A stretch of DNA of 64,000 nt from DATATJ01 sp963789075 (GCA_963789075.1 CAWBJQ010000007.1:124001-188000), one strand, 5' to 3'. Numbered from the stretch's first letter, positions 1-11,221 are shown. Translations and numbers: made by a program. The notes: generated by a model not told the origin, from the sequence alone.

Positions 1-2590
1 GCGCGGCCGGCGTGGCACGTGTCCACGATCAGCACGCGCTTGCCGGCGGCGCCCCGCAGCGCATCGAAGAACGCCTGCCACGACACCAGCGAGTCGCCCG
101 TCCCACCACGTTGAACCGCGACGATGTCCTGACGAACCACGTCCCGCGGCACGAAGTAATAGTTTCCCTTCGGATCGGTGATGCCGTGCGATGCGAGGAA
201 GATCACGACCGTGTCCAGCGCGCCGCCCTGCTTGACGAAGTCCAGTGACGACAGAATCGACGCGCGGTCCGGCTTCACCGCGGCGTCGTCGGACAATACT
301 TTGACGAAGGCCTGCTTGTAGTAGCCGACCGCCCGTCGCTGCAGCGCCGCCCCCATCGCCTCGGCGTCCTGCGCCGCAAACGAGAGGTTCAGGTTCGCGG
401 GAAGATTCGGGAACGAATCCACGCCGATGGCGAGCACGTACAGGTTTCCCAGGACGGGCGACGGACGCACGTCCGACGGCAGTCCGATGTACGTCTCCGC
501 AACGCCCATCGACACGCCGTTGAACGCCTCCACGCGGATCTCGTTCGTCCTCGCGCGCAGATCGATCTCGACGGTGCGCGAGAACCGATCCGCGTCGCCG
601 CCGGAGAGCGAGCGCTCGCGGTTCGGGGTCACCGGAACGCCGTTGACGAAGACGGCGTAGTCCTTGATCGCGAGTTCGTTCTTCTCGCCGTCCAGCCGCA
701 GCGTCGCCTGGGGCCGGCCCTCGGCAAGCCCCTGAATTCCGGCGGGCACGAGCCTCAGCCTCGGCGGCGCGATGTGACGCAACTGCAAGATCTGGAACGT
801 CGCGTCGCTCGTCGACGAAGCCGGCGACCGGGCGAGCCGTCGCCAGCGCCTGGCGGAACGTGGCGGCGATCACGTCGGGGCGATACAGAATGCGGTCGAA
901 CTGGACGGCGCGATAGAAATCCGGCGCCAGATCCCGGCCGCGGTTGAGATGCCAGCCGACGTAGTTGTCGCCGTACACCGACGACGTGTAGTAGCCGTCC
1001 GGCGTCCACGCCATCCAGTCGCGGCCGTTCGCGTGCGGGAAGTACCCCAGGATCTCCGCGCCGTCGCGCATGCGGTACCAGCGGACCGTTCCGTCGGACA
1101 ACGCGGCGATCGCCATCTCGCCGTTGCCGCTCACGTTGACGCTCCACGCGACCGCTGGAAGACTCCGGTTCCAGATCTCCTTCGCCTCGAGGTCGAACCG
1201 CCGCACGGCCCACTCGGTGCCAAGCACCACGCTCTTCGCATCCGGCGCGATCGCGTACGAGCGGACCATCTCGTAATCGTCGAGCGTCGTCGGACTCTTG
1301 CCGTTGATCGTCGGCGTGTACTGATCCTTCCAGTTGAGGATCGTCACGCCGGGGGCGGACGTGCGCGGTGGAGACACCACTACGGATGGCTCGGCCGCCG
1401 GCGACTGGTCGCCGCCGCCGAGCACGTCGTAGCTGTGGCGCTCCGTCGCGTCGCCGGTCAGCGGATAGCTGATCACCGCGCCATCGGCCGACACGCGCAG
1501 TTCCGTCCGCGCCGCGCTGAAGTTGACGATGTCCGGACCTCGATAGGCGATCACCTTGCCGTTCGGAGCGACGATGCCGAGAGCCGGATCCTCCGCGGCA
1601 AAGGCGATGTTCCCGTCGGGCATCTGCTGAATTTCCGTGATGCGATTGCGCATCAGCGGGATGCGCTCGGGCTGTCCGCGTCCGGCATCAGGCCATCTGT
1701 AGAGCGGATTGAGGCCGGTTCCTTTGTAGTCGCCGCCCGCGTAGACGAACTTCCCGTCCGACGACCAGACGACGGACGAAAAGTTCACCTGGTCGGTGAG
1801 CGTTGCGGTGCTCGGCTGATAGAGCAGCGACAGATCGCGCCCCGACGCGACGGAAATCGCCGGCGCATCGATGTAGCCGATGGCGATCGACTCGCCGTCC
1901 GGCGAATAGCGAACGGAAATCGGCTTGCGGCCGCCCGGGATGGCGCGCCGGCCAATCAGGCGGAAGTCCGGCGCATACAGCCGCACCAGTCCGTCGAGCG
2001 CAACGGCGACGATCCGGCCCTGCGGGCTGATGTCGATGTCCTGGAGCTTGTCGAGGTACTGCGGATCGGTCGCGACGACGGTCCCATCGTCGGGACGAAT
2101 CACGCGAAAGCCGCCACGTCCCTGCAGTCCGACCGCGAGATACTGTCCGTCGGGCGACCAGACCAGCGCACTGACGGTTTCGTTCAGCCCGCCGATGCGC
2201 TTCACCAGTTCGCCGGTGGCGACGTCGAATATGTAGATCGAGCCCTGGCCTTCCCAGTCCCACCCGGTCCAGCCCGCGGCGGCCACCGTCTTCCCGTCCG
2301 GCGACACGGCGAGTCCAAACAGTTGCCCTTCGTGACCCTCGTCCATGGGCACACGCAGGACGGCGAGGAGCCGCGCCTCCGGCATTTGCCAGACGCGGAT
2401 CGTCTTATCGTCGGACGCGGTAATCAGGCGATTGCGAGCAGCATCGACGACCACGCGTCGAATCAGCGTGGTGTGCATCCCGGTCTCGACGCGCAGGATC
2501 GGCGCGGTAGTCTGACCGGCGGCACGACACCGCGGCGCCGCTGACCAGGGCCAACGCGGTGATCCCGGCGACGAGTGCCGGAACCTTCAC
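1..2590 (-). CDS. Exported WD40-repeat / caspase-like (peptidase C14) protein, 3' end outside the window
   Basis: The protein starts at a GTG at 2590 with a hydrophobic signal segment (MKVPALVAGITALALVSG). A WD40-type beta-propeller follows, with repeats such as SDDKTIRVWQ, AVSPDGKTVAA, VWSPDGQYLAV and RYSPDGESIAI. It ends in a caspase-like domain with the His motif FLASHG (about 178-210) and the Cys motif VDTCHAG (about 4-36), so both residues of the catalytic dyad are visible. The C-terminus lies off the window. Single-base shifts break the frame near 2530 (just after the signal peptide) and near 815. The GTG overlaps the stop of the TpsA adhesin as GTGA, so translation is probably coupled. 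Caspase-WD40 fusions are known in bacteria, but their link to two-partner secretion here is inferred from position. Substrate unknown. Confidence 0.85.
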
Positions 2591-5500
2591 CTGGTCTTCG
2601 CCGCCGCAGTGGGTGCCGGCGTCGGTGCCGGTGCCGCGCTGGGCGTGCCCGCTGCCGGCTTCGCGTTCGGTTCAGCGGGACACGATGCGTTCGTCTGCCC
2701 GGCGGATTTCGCCGATTTCTTCCCCGGCGCGAGGACCTCGAGTCCCGTATCGCTCTTCTTTCCGCTGTCCTCGCCGCAGGCTTGTCCCGCTGCACGCAGT
2801 GCGCTTGCGGTGTCTTCGCCGGTGCCCGGGTCGGACGAACCGGTCGCGCTGGCGATCGCCGGTCCGGACGGAGTCCCGGGCCCCGCGATCGAGCCGCCCG
2901 CGCTGGCGAGCGCTCCGACGCCGCCCGGCCTGCCGGGAACGCCGACAATCGTGCCGACGAACTGGTCGGCCGCGGCCACCTGGATTTCCGTCAACCCGGG
3001 GAGTCCCGCGCCGCCGATGGATACCCCGCCCGGCGGCGTCGGCAACAGGTTCTTGGGACCGGGCGAGATCACCGGAGAGACGCCGCCGACGCCCCCGAGC
3101 GGGCTCTGGGTGCCGATGGGCACGGCCGACAGAGTGGCACCGCCGGCTGCGAAGATCGACACCGTACCGAAGACCGAGGTGATCTGCTTCGCAGCCACGA
3201 GGGTGCCGCCGGTCGAAATGGTGACGTCGCCTTGGGCCCGCGCTCCCTGCATGTTGATCGCCGCGGTGCCGGCGGGCGCTGAGATCGACAGCGACGCCAC
3301 GCCCAGATCGCTGGGGTTGAACACGGGGATGTGCGGCCCGATGTCGTTGTAGAGCGTGACATTGCCGCCGGTCGCCGTGATGTTCACCGCTCCAAGGGAT
3401 TGGAGCAGATTCATCGTCACATTCTGGCCGGCGGTCAACGTCAGCGTATTGCCGGGGACGGTCACGAACTGAATCGGGGAGTTCGCCACGATGTTCCTGC
3501 CGGCGGTCAGCGTGACCGGCCCACCGGTCCAGAGCCGGGTGGTCAGGTCTGTGGGGTCGACGCCAACAGTGATGTCGCGACCTGCCGTGGCGGTAATCGT
3601 GCCCATGCTGGTATCGCTGAAGTTGATGTCCCCGCTGCGGGCAGTGATCGTCAGTACGTTGCCGAGCACGGGCGACAAATTGACGCTGCCGCCGGCGTTC
3701 AAGACGACGTCCGGCCCGATGGACGGGGAGCCGTCGGCGGTGCTGCCCAGGTTGATGTCGCACGTCGGGCAGTCGAGCGTGTTGGGCGTGCCGGTTGTGA
3801 TTCGGAGCTTATCCGGCCCCGCGACGGACATCGTGATCGAGCCGCCTGATGATGTCGCGGTCACCGAGTTCGCGAACCCGGCCCCGAACGACGCTATGCC
3901 CTGGTCCGCGTTGAAAATCTCGACCACGGGGCGGCCGGAGAGAAAACCATCCACATCCCCGACCCTTCCGTCGAGGATCTGACCGCGTGTGTCGATCGTC
4001 AACGTCGCCAGGGACGCGATACCCCGGTCGTCCAGAATGGAGACGTTGCCGACCGAGTTCAAGGTCAGGTTGCCGCTGTAACTGTTCACCGGAGCCGTAG
4101 AGGTCCCGTCGAAGTCGGTAATCGTATTCACCGTGATGCCGCCGATCCCCGCGTTGAGCGTGATCGCCTGGCCGGCGCTCTTGATGTCGTGATTCACGGT
4201 GATGCCGTTGCCTGCCGTGATCGTCACCGCGCCCGTGGTATCCGGAATCGGCGCCGCGATGTTGACGTTGCCGTTCGTGGACGTGATGTTCAGCGCTCCG
4301 GTGGTGATGACGGGCGACGCCAGCGTGAAATTGCTCCCGCTGGTGATGTTGATCGGCGCGCTCCCGGATGACACGATCCATTGCATCGGAACAAGGAGGT
4401 TCTCCACTCCGGTCGGAACGGTCACCGACCCCGTGGTCGCCGTGAGCGCGACGGCTCCATTGTTGGTCGCGATCGGCTGGGTCACATTGAGGTTGTTGCC
4501 AGCCGTCATCGTCGCGGCACCGCCCGCCACGCCGTTGCGACCATCCACCTGGGCCAGCACGTTGATGTCGGTGCCCGCGGTAATCGACAGGTTGCTGCCG
4601 GTCTTCAGATTCGTGATGGGCTGATTGATGTTGACCGTCGTGGCCCCGGCGATGTTCACCGCGCCCGTGGTGTCGCCGATGGCCGTATTGACGTTCACGC
4701 CGCCGTTGGTCGACCGGAGGCTCAACGCGCCGGTTGTCGAGGCGATGCCGGTGTTCAGCGTGGCTCCGGAGGTTTCGGAAATCGGGCCGCTGCCGGCGAA
4801 GAGTCCCATTCCGGATGCGGCGTCGATCGTTCCGCGCTGCGCCGTCACCGAGATGGCGCTGTCGCGCGTCACGACGCTCTGATTCAGATCGACATCGTTC
4901 CCGGCGGTCATCGCGACCGTTCCGCTCGATCCCGAAAGGCTGGGATCGCGACCATCGACCGCGGCGTTGATGTTGATATCGTGGCCGGCCGTCACGCGTC
5001 AGCGGTGCATCCTGCCGTTTGTTCGAGATGGCGTTGTTGACGTTGACGTCGTTCGCGGCCGCGATCGTCACCGCGCCCGTCTCGCCGCCGATCGCGGTGT
5101 CGACGTTGACCGACCCGCTGGTCGACCGCAAGGCGACCGTACCCGTCGTGGAGGTGATGCCGGTCGCCAAGGTCTGGCCCGACTGAACGCTGATCGCGCC
5201 GGACCCGGCGAAGAGCCCCTGGCTGGCCGCGGTGGTCACCGTGCCATTCGTGGCGGTCACGCTGATACCCGCATCCTGAGTGTTGATGCGGTTATTGAGG
5301 ATCACGTTCTGTCCGGCGGTCAGCGCCACGGCGCTGCCGGGCAGGCTCGACGCGCCGCGGCCGTCGATCGTGGCATTGACGTTGATGTCGGTGCCGGCCG
5401 TGATCGTGAGCGGCGAGGCGCCTCCCGGGTTGGTGATCGAGTGAGCGACGTCCACCTGGCCCGCGGCGCCGATCGTGATCGCGCCGCCGCTCCCAGTGAC

Positions 5501-8399
5501 CGGCCCGCTGAGGATCACCGACGCGCCCCTCGAGACGACGTCCATCCGCCCGCCGGTGAGCACACCGGTGGTAACGTTCCCGAGCGCGTCCAGCGAAATC
5601 GCGCCGCTGCCGGCGAATAGTCCGGCGTTGGTGCCGACCGTCGCGTTGCCGTGTGCGGCGGAAAGACGAATCGCGCCGTCGTTGGTCGCGATCGCCGCGT
5701 TGACGTTGACGTCGCGACTCGCGGCCAGCGTCGCCGTCCCGCCCGCCACGCCGAGCCGTCCGTCGATTTGGGCGTTCACGTTGATGTCGCCGCCGGCCGT
5801 GGCATTGAGCGGAGCGCCGGTGCTGAGGCTCAGCACCGCCTGATTGATGTTCACGTCTCTCGCGGCATTGAGATCGACGCCGCCGGTCTTGCCGTCAATG
5901 ACGCCGTCGATGTTCACGGACCCGGCGGTCGATGTCGCCGTCAATGAGCCGCCGCTGATGCCGCCGGTCGTGAGATCGCCGGCCGATCGCATGGCAATCG
6001 GCGCGCTACCGGCGAGCAGCACCTTGCCCGCGGCCACACGCTCCGTGCCGCCGGTGGCGGTGAGGCTGATCGCTCCGTTGTTGGTCGCCACCGACTCGTT
6101 CACGTTGAGATTGCGAGCGGCCGTCAGCGCGACCGCGCCACCGGCCACACCCCCGCGCCCGTCAATCTGCGCGTTCACGTTGACATCGCGGCCGGCGTCG
6201 ACGGTGAGCCCGCTCCCGCTCTGGCCGTTCAGGATTGACTGATTGATGTTCACATCGGTGGCCGCACTGATCCGCGCGTCCCCTGTCGCGGCATCGATCA
6301 GCCCGTTCACCGTCACCGAGCCCGCGGTTGACGCGACCGTGAATGCGCCCCCGCTCGTTCCCCCGGTGACCACGTCGCCGCGAGCGCTCATCGCAACGGG
6401 CGCCGTCCCGGCAATCAGGACCTTCCCCTCCGCGACATGCATCGCGCCATTGGTGGCGGCGAGGGTGAGGCGGCCGTTGTTCGTGACGATCGATTCGTTC
6501 ACGTTCAGGTCGTGGCCGGCCGTCATCGTGACCGCCCCGCCGGCCGCGCCTCCGCGGCCGTCGACCTGCGCGTTCACATTGATGTCGTCGCCGGCGGTCA
6601 CGTCAAGGCCAGCGCCGGTGGCAAGGTTCACGATCGGCTGGTTGATGTCCACGTCGCCGGCCGCGCGAATGCTGACCGGGCCGGCGTGGCCATCGATGAA
6701 GGAGTCGATGGCCACCGAGCCGCCGGTGGAAGCGATCGCCAGCGAGCCGCCGGTGATGAGCTGACCCGGTGTGCAGCGTGCCGCCGGCGTTCACGCTGAT
6801 CGGCGCGGTTCCCGCGAAGACCGCTTTCCCCGGCGCGATGTTGACGGTGCCCTGGGTCGCGAACAAATTGACCGCGCCGTTGTTGGTCACGATGAAGTCG
6901 TTCACGTTGATGTTGTTCCCGGCGTTCATCGTCAGCCCGCCGCCGGCCAGGCGGTCGCCCCCGGTGATCGCCGAGTTCACCGAGATGTCGTGGTCGGCGG
7001 CGAGAGTCGTGCTCGTCCCGGTGCGCAACACCCGGGTGATCACGGCCGCCTCGCTCGCGCCGATATCGAGATTCGCCGGGTCGAGCAGCAGCGATCCGGC
7101 CTGACCCGCGGCCGCGGACGCGTCGGCCTGACCGAGGAAGTCGAGCGTTCCCTTGCCGGATACCTCCAGGCGGCCGCCGTCGCCGCCGTTCCCGCCGCCC
7201 TTCGCTTCGACCGCGCCGGCAAATGCCGTCTGGCCGTTGGACCAGACGACGACTTCGCCGCCGTTGCCGCGATCGACGGCGTTCGCCTTGAGCGTGGCGC
7301 CTGAATCGACCGTGGTCAGGGTCGATCGATAGGTGTCTCCCCCGCCCTGGAACGCGCCGCCCACGTGAACGATTCCTCCGGCGGTCTCGCCGCTGGCATC
7401 GGCCGCGGCCGTTGAGGCGAGGTGCACCTGTTCGCCCAGCACGTCGATCGACCCTCCCGTTGCCCCCCGCGCGGACATCGACCCGCTGACGTCGACCGTG
7501 CCGCCTTCGCCGAGCAGCAGAATGCGTCCCCCCTGCTCGACGGCGGAGTCGGCCTTGATCGTGCCGCTCATGTTGATGAGGTTGTCGAGCACGGCTTTCG
7601 CGTTGCGCGCGGTCATCAACACGGTCCGACCGCCGGCGGTGTCGATTGTTCCGGTGTGCGTGACCAGGCTCGTGACCGATGCCCCGTTCAGCTCGCGCAG
7701 CTGCCCGGCATTTGCGTCGCTCAACGCGAGATCGATGAGCCCGTCGCCGTACAGATCCACCGTGAATGTGTCCGCCGCGCCCAGCACGACTCTCCCGAGT
7801 CGCGCCACGATCACGCCGTCATTTCGCACGTGCGGAGCGACGAGCGCGATCAAGCCTCCTTCCGCGGCCGTCATCGCGCCGGCGTTCAGGATGCCCGTCC
7901 CCGGCCGGCCCGGTTGATCGAACACCAGCCGCCCCGCCATGAAGTTCGTGTCGCTGAGATTCGAGGTGGTGGCGATCAGGCTCCCGACGTTGACTTGCGC
8001 GCCACCGCCGAACACGATGCCGTTCGGGTTGATCAGGAGGACCTGCCCATTGGCGTCGAGGCGTCCGAGAATGACAGAGGCTTGCTCGCCAGTGACTCGA
8101 TTGAGGGTGGCGGATCGCGCCGACGGCTGCACGAACACGACCTGCTCACCGGCGCCGATCCCGAAACTGCGCCAATCGATGATCGCGCGGTCGCTGGCCT
8201 GGTTGATGGTTGTCACTGCGCCGTTGGCTGAGATGCGCACATCGCCGGCCCGCACGACGCCGCCGTCGGGCTGCTGCGCCTGCAGGCCGGCGCCCATCTC
8301 GATGGACAGCAGGACGGCAAGGACAGCTCTCGCCGCTCTCGGTGAGCGGCGGAAGTGGTGGAAGAGCGCAACCGACTGTCTGGAGCTCTCAGTGACCAT
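2587..8399 (-). CDS. TpsA-type filamentous-hemagglutinin-like secreted adhesin
   Basis: This is a large two-partner-secretion exoprotein of about 1,940 residues once two single-base shifts (near 6768 and 4998) are repaired. ATG 8399 is preferred because GGGGGA lies just upstream; a GTG at 8423 directly after the TpsB stop is an alternative. A signal peptide is followed by the hemagglutination-activity TPS domain (VRAGDVRISANGAVTTINQ, LINPNGIVFGGGAQV), the beta-helix start recognised by TpsB. From about residue 450 the protein is built of roughly seven imperfect tandem units of 133-137 residues (D[IV]NVNAQ[IV]DGR...). The C-terminus is Gly/Pro/Ala-rich with two cysteines (QACGEDSGKK and ASCPAEP), resembling the anchored HMW1-type adhesins. 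It is presumably displayed on the cell surface. It lies between TpsB and the caspase gene, with zero or overlapping spacing. Confidence 0.9.
2700..7000 (-). repeat. Tandem ~400-bp coding repeats in the TpsA adhesin
   Basis: The adhesin contains about seven consecutive units beginning with D-[IV]-N-[VI]-N-A-x-[IV]-DGR. Three adjacent units that I counted by hand are each exactly 133 residues, and the following two are 136 and 137. Each unit carries the same internal landmarks: LNVNESxxTNNG, GKVLxAGxAP, TGGxSGG, ASTAGSV and DVNINQ. The units are diverged, so they are protein-level repeats rather than recent DNA duplications. Confidence 0.75.
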
Positions 8400-8423
8400 G
8401 CGTGTCCCCCGGGGCGATGCCAC

Positions 8424-10100
8424 CTATCGGACCGAAATGCCTGCGTAAATCTTGGCGTCGCGATTCGATGCCTGTCCCACGATCCTGTTGAACGGCTTTG
8501 CGACCTCGATGAAGCCTGAGAACTGATTGCCGACGTTCAGCCGGATACCGCCGCCGGCAGATGCCGCCGATTCCGATGAGGCGATTCCGGGCTCGGGTGT
8601 CCGTTGCCATACTCTGCCGAGATCGACGAAGCTGTACGGCAGGAGCGTCGTCGGCCTCCGGCCGCTCCACGTTGCGCCGTAGCGGAGATCCAGCCTCAGC
8701 GCCGCGCCGTGATCGTTCAGCAGCGCCGACGGATCGTACCCGCGTCCGAACTGCTCGCCGCCCACGCTGAACAACTCTGACGCCAGGAGGTCCGTGAAGG
8801 CGTACTGAGCGTCGAGACTCGCCAGGACCGACCAGTTGGCCGGGAGCGATTGCACGCGCGAGGCATAGAGCGATGCCTTGCGAAAGTCGACCCTGCCGGT
8901 CGGACGCGAAAGGAAACTGCCGCCGTTTCCCGACGCGCCGAGCGCCCGCAACCCCTGGCTGAATTCGACGTCGGCGATGTTGAGGCCGCCGAGCCGATCG
9001 GCGCCGTCGTAGGTGGCGCCGACGTGCAGCGAGCGCACCCGATCCGCTGTATCTCGTATGCCGAAGATCGACGCGGTGCTGTTGAACGCCGAGATCGCGC
9101 CGCGCAGGTAGAGATTGCGTGATCGTCTGCGGAACACCGGCTGACTGTAGGACAGCGTCAGGGTCTCGGAGTTGGTCACTAAATCCAGCGGGATAATCGC
9201 GAGCTCCTGGGGCTTGGAGTAGACGTAGCTCGCTGCGGCCTCGAATTTGCCGCCTTCGGCGCCGACGAACTGATCGTGCGCCAGCGCGAGATAGGCCAGC
9301 TCTCGATCGAGCGTGGTCACAGCTCTCAGGTCGGTGCGGGACGCCACGCCCAAGGTGGAATGCAGATCGACGTCGCCTGACACGCGGCCCGGTCCTTGCG
9401 CCTGGCTGCCGCGATTGTCGGAGCTGAATTCCGCGGTCGCCGGCCGATGCGATACCTCCAGGACCAGGTCAGAGGCACCCGGTACCGTCGAGGGCGCCAG
9501 CACGGCGTGCGCGGTCACGCCCGGCAGGTCGTTGACGAGCAGCACGTACCGTTCGAGCGCCGCGACGGTCAGCGGGCGGCTCGCCCGGATCTTGTCGGCG
9601 TACTTGCGGACCCGGTTGCGCAGCGCCGCGCTGCCGCCCTCGATGCGCACGTCGGCGATGTAGCCTTCAATCACCTGCAGACGGATTGCGCCACCTTCCA
9701 CAGCCTGAGCGGGGACGATCACCTGCGACAGGAGATACCCCTCGTTGCGGTATTTCGCCGTGAGGCGATCGACGATTCGGTAAATGTCGGCGAGCGTCAC
9801 TTCCTTGTGGAGAAGGTTCGCGTACACCGCGCTGAGGGCTCGCGCCGGATAGACGGTCGCACCAACGACCGTCAGTTGATTGAGGACGAACTTGATGCCC
9901 TCGGCGTTCGGCGGGGGCTTCTGGCTGGGGGCCGGAATGGTGATGACACCCGGCTTTGCGCTCGGCTCCGGCGGCTTCTCGAACTGCTTCTCTATCTGCC
10001 CGGGCGGTGGAACGGGAGGCTGTACCTGTGCTCGTGCGTCGGTCAAGAGCAACGCGACGCCCCACACCGTCCCGACGCAGATTCCGAACGACCTACCCAT
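8424..10100 (-). CDS. TpsB outer-membrane transporter (ShlB/FhaC/HecB family)
   Basis: An intact 558-residue protein. It has a signal peptide (GVALLLTDARAQ), a Pro-rich linker, one or two POTRA domains (about 70-165: FVLNQLTVVGATVYPARAL, YLLSQVIVPAQAVEGG) and a C-terminal 16-strand beta-barrel. Near residue 447 it carries the conserved loop-6 type motif GGEQFGRGYDPS. Known role of the family: it recognises the TPS domain of its partner in the periplasm and threads it across the outer membrane. It is the first gene of the three-gene operon and its TAG stop abuts the adhesin gene. A weak AGGAT ribosome site precedes ATG 10100. The C-terminal residue is Arg rather than the usual aromatic. Confidence 0.93.
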   Translation of the reverse strand: MGRSFGICVGTVWGVALLLTDARAQVQPPVPPPGQIEKQFEKPPEPSAKPGVITIPAPSQKPPPNAEGIKFVLNQLTVVGATVYPARALSAVYANLLHKEVTLADIYRIVDRLTAKYRNEGYLLSQVIVPAQAVEGGAIRLQVIEGYIADVRIEGGSAALRNRVRKYADKIRASRPLTVAALERYVLLVNDLPGVTAHAVLAPSTVPGASDLVLEVSHRPATAEFSSDNRGSQAQGPGRVSGDVDLHSTLGVASRTDLRAVTTLDRELAYLALAHDQFVGAEGGKFEAAASYVYSKPQELAIIPLDLVTNSETLTLSYSQPVFRRRSRNLYLRGAISAFNSTASIFGIRDTADRVRSLHVGATYDGADRLGGLNIADVEFSQGLRALGASGNGGSFLSRPTGRVDFRKASLYASRVQSLPANWSVLASLDAQYAFTDLLASELFSVGGEQFGRGYDPSALLNDHGAALRLDLRYGATWSGRRPTTLLPYSFVDLGRVWQRTPEPGIASSESAASAGGGIRLNVGNQFSGFIEVAKPFNRIVGQASNRDAKIYAGISVR

Positions 10101-10146
10101 GGATGAGACATCCTATTCGCTCTGCGTTCCGCAGAAACAATTTTCT

Positions 10147-10326
10147 TCAGCGGAAGGCAGTTTCCGCCGACCAGGAAGGTAGGCATATGTTGATCGTCGA
10201 ATAGGCGGCTTGGAGCCGCACGATCGCGTGCATCGTGCCGCGCCAGCCGTGGCCGATGAACTGCTCGACCAGCAGCATCAGCGGCAGTAGCGCCACGTAC
10301 GTGAGATTGATCCGGATGATGGGCAT
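10147..10326 (-). CDS. Small hydrophobic protein, possibly a gene remnant
   Basis: This 59-residue reading frame starts MPIIRINLTYVALLPLMLLVE and has one membrane-like segment, followed by a polar tail without recognisable features. Its ATG lies 4 bp after the stop of the truncated ABC-ATPase piece, as in an operon. It could be the first transmembrane helix of a larger permease gene whose remainder is gone. I do not recognise the family. Confidence 0.4.
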   Translation of the reverse strand: MPIIRINLTYVALLPLMLLVEQFIGHGWRGTMHAIVRLQAAYSTINICLPSWSAETAFR

Positions 10327-10330
10327 CTCG

Positions 10331-10444
10331 TCAGGGAATATTGAAGGTGACGCCCTTCACGGCGGGCACGTCCACCTCGCCGACCTTGTACGTCTTGAAT
10401 ACGTCGGTCAGACTGACGACCGGATCGTTCGACGGCGTTGCCAT
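10331..10444 (-). pseudogene. N-terminal stub of an ABC-transporter ATPase (MacB/LolD-like)
   Basis: Thirty-seven codons (MATPSNDPVVSLTDVFKTYK, then VGEVDVPAVKGVTFNIP) match the opening of MacB/LolD-type ATPases, where VSF.I..GE leads into the Walker A loop. The frame hits TGA exactly where the Walker A segment should begin, and none of the ATPase core follows in any frame. It is therefore a remnant of a larger gene, by deletion in the genome or in the assembly. Confidence 0.6.
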
Positions 10445-10456
10445 GGCCTTGGTCCT

Positions 10457-10618
10457 TCAGCGAGAGATCAGGGCAGCCAGTGGCACGAGAGGACCCACGG
10501 GGATGTACTCGTGGTCCACCAGGTTCTCTTTCGACAACGGCATCGTGTCGACGACGGCGTGGGCTTCGTTCACGCTCTTTGCATCGATCATGAAAATCAC
10601 GCCTCTCAGGAACTTCAT
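10457..10618 (-). CDS. Short muconolactone-isomerase/YciI-like fragment
   Basis: This 53-residue frame (MKFLRGVIFMIDAKSVNEAH, AVVDTMPLSKENLVDHEYIP, VGPLVPLAALISR) has a good ribosome site, GAGGTG five bases before ATG 10618. The pattern of a short strand, AHAVVDTMPL, then DHEYIPVGPL resembles the C-terminal half of small ferredoxin-like dimeric proteins related to muconolactone isomerase, which are normally about 95 residues. It is probably truncated at its N-terminus. It sits with other short pieces downstream of the membrane protein at 10650. Confidence 0.45.
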   Translation of the reverse strand: MKFLRGVIFMIDAKSVNEAHAVVDTMPLSKENLVDHEYIPVGPLVPLAALISR

Positions 10619-10649
10619 GATGCACCTCGAATCCATGTAGTCAGCGTTG

Positions 10650-11165
10650 TCAACGAGCGTGTGATAGTCGCGTTTCGTGCATCGCGGGCTGCGATCGAGG
10701 TTGCAGAAGAACCCGGAACATGAGCCCGTGCGTGATCAGCAGCAGCGGCACGATCAGAGTCGGAATGAAGTAGGTCGCTCCCAACTGTCCAGGCGAGAGG
10801 CCAGTGGCATTGGCCTGGTAGAAGGCGTTCACGAGATCGACCGAGCCCCAGACATTGAAGATCCACGCGAAGAGAACGCCGGTGCCACTTCGGAGGAACA
10901 GCAGCGACAACAGCGCGAGCATCGCCGCGACGATGTCCCCAAAGGCTGCAGACGCTGCGAACGCCCACGGCAGATCAGACGACACGACGCCCGGGACGAA
11001 GAATGCCAACCCGAGGAAGCGGAAGCTGTGGAGGACGAGCAGAGGTCGCAACGCGTCGGCACGCGGTCGCCGTCGGAGTTCCGGCCAGACGTATTGTGCG
11101 AAGACAATCGCCCAGGCGATGCAGCTGAATGCGATGCTCAGGAAAAAGGCGAGTTGTTGCAACAT
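10650..11165 (-). CDS. Integral membrane protein of unknown function
   Basis: An intact 171-residue protein with about five transmembrane helices (starting MLQQLAFFLSIAFSCIAWAI; later SDLPWAFAASAAFGDIVAAM and YFIPTLIVPLLLITHGLMF). I do not recognise a catalytic motif. It is divergent from the TetR gene at 11254, and both operator palindromes lie in the 88-bp gap, so it is the most likely repressed target of that regulator. The ribosome site is GGGAGA upstream of ATG 11165. Confidence 0.7.
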   Translation of the reverse strand: MLQQLAFFLSIAFSCIAWAIVFAQYVWPELRRRPRADALRPLLVLHSFRFLGLAFFVPGVVSSDLPWAFAASAAFGDIVAAMLALLSLLFLRSGTGVLFAWIFNVWGSVDLVNAFYQANATGLSPGQLGATYFIPTLIVPLLLITHGLMFRVLLQPRSQPAMHETRLSHAR

Positions 11166-11205
11166 GGTCGTCTCCCTTCAGAATTCCAATTGACGACGTC
11201 TAAGA

Positions 11206-11221
11206 GGTACCGATCGGTACC
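11206..11221. promoter_or_regulatory. TetR operator 1 (perfect 16-bp palindrome)
   Basis: GGTACCGATCGGTACC is its own reverse complement. It lies in the divergent intergenic region between the membrane protein (ATG 11165) and the TetR gene (ATG 11254), 40 bp from the former start. Its outer arms are repeated in operator 2. Confidence 0.75.

Noticed and set aside
949..2544. A 531-codon open frame on the plus strand opposite the WD40-caspase gene
   Set aside because: It is rich in Arg/His/Ala with no domain, and the opposite strand encodes clear WD40 and caspase motifs; a GC-rich shadow frame.
2700..7000. A CRISPR array, suggested by the regular repeats
   Set aside because: The units are about 400 bp, diverged and in a reading frame; they are protein repeats.
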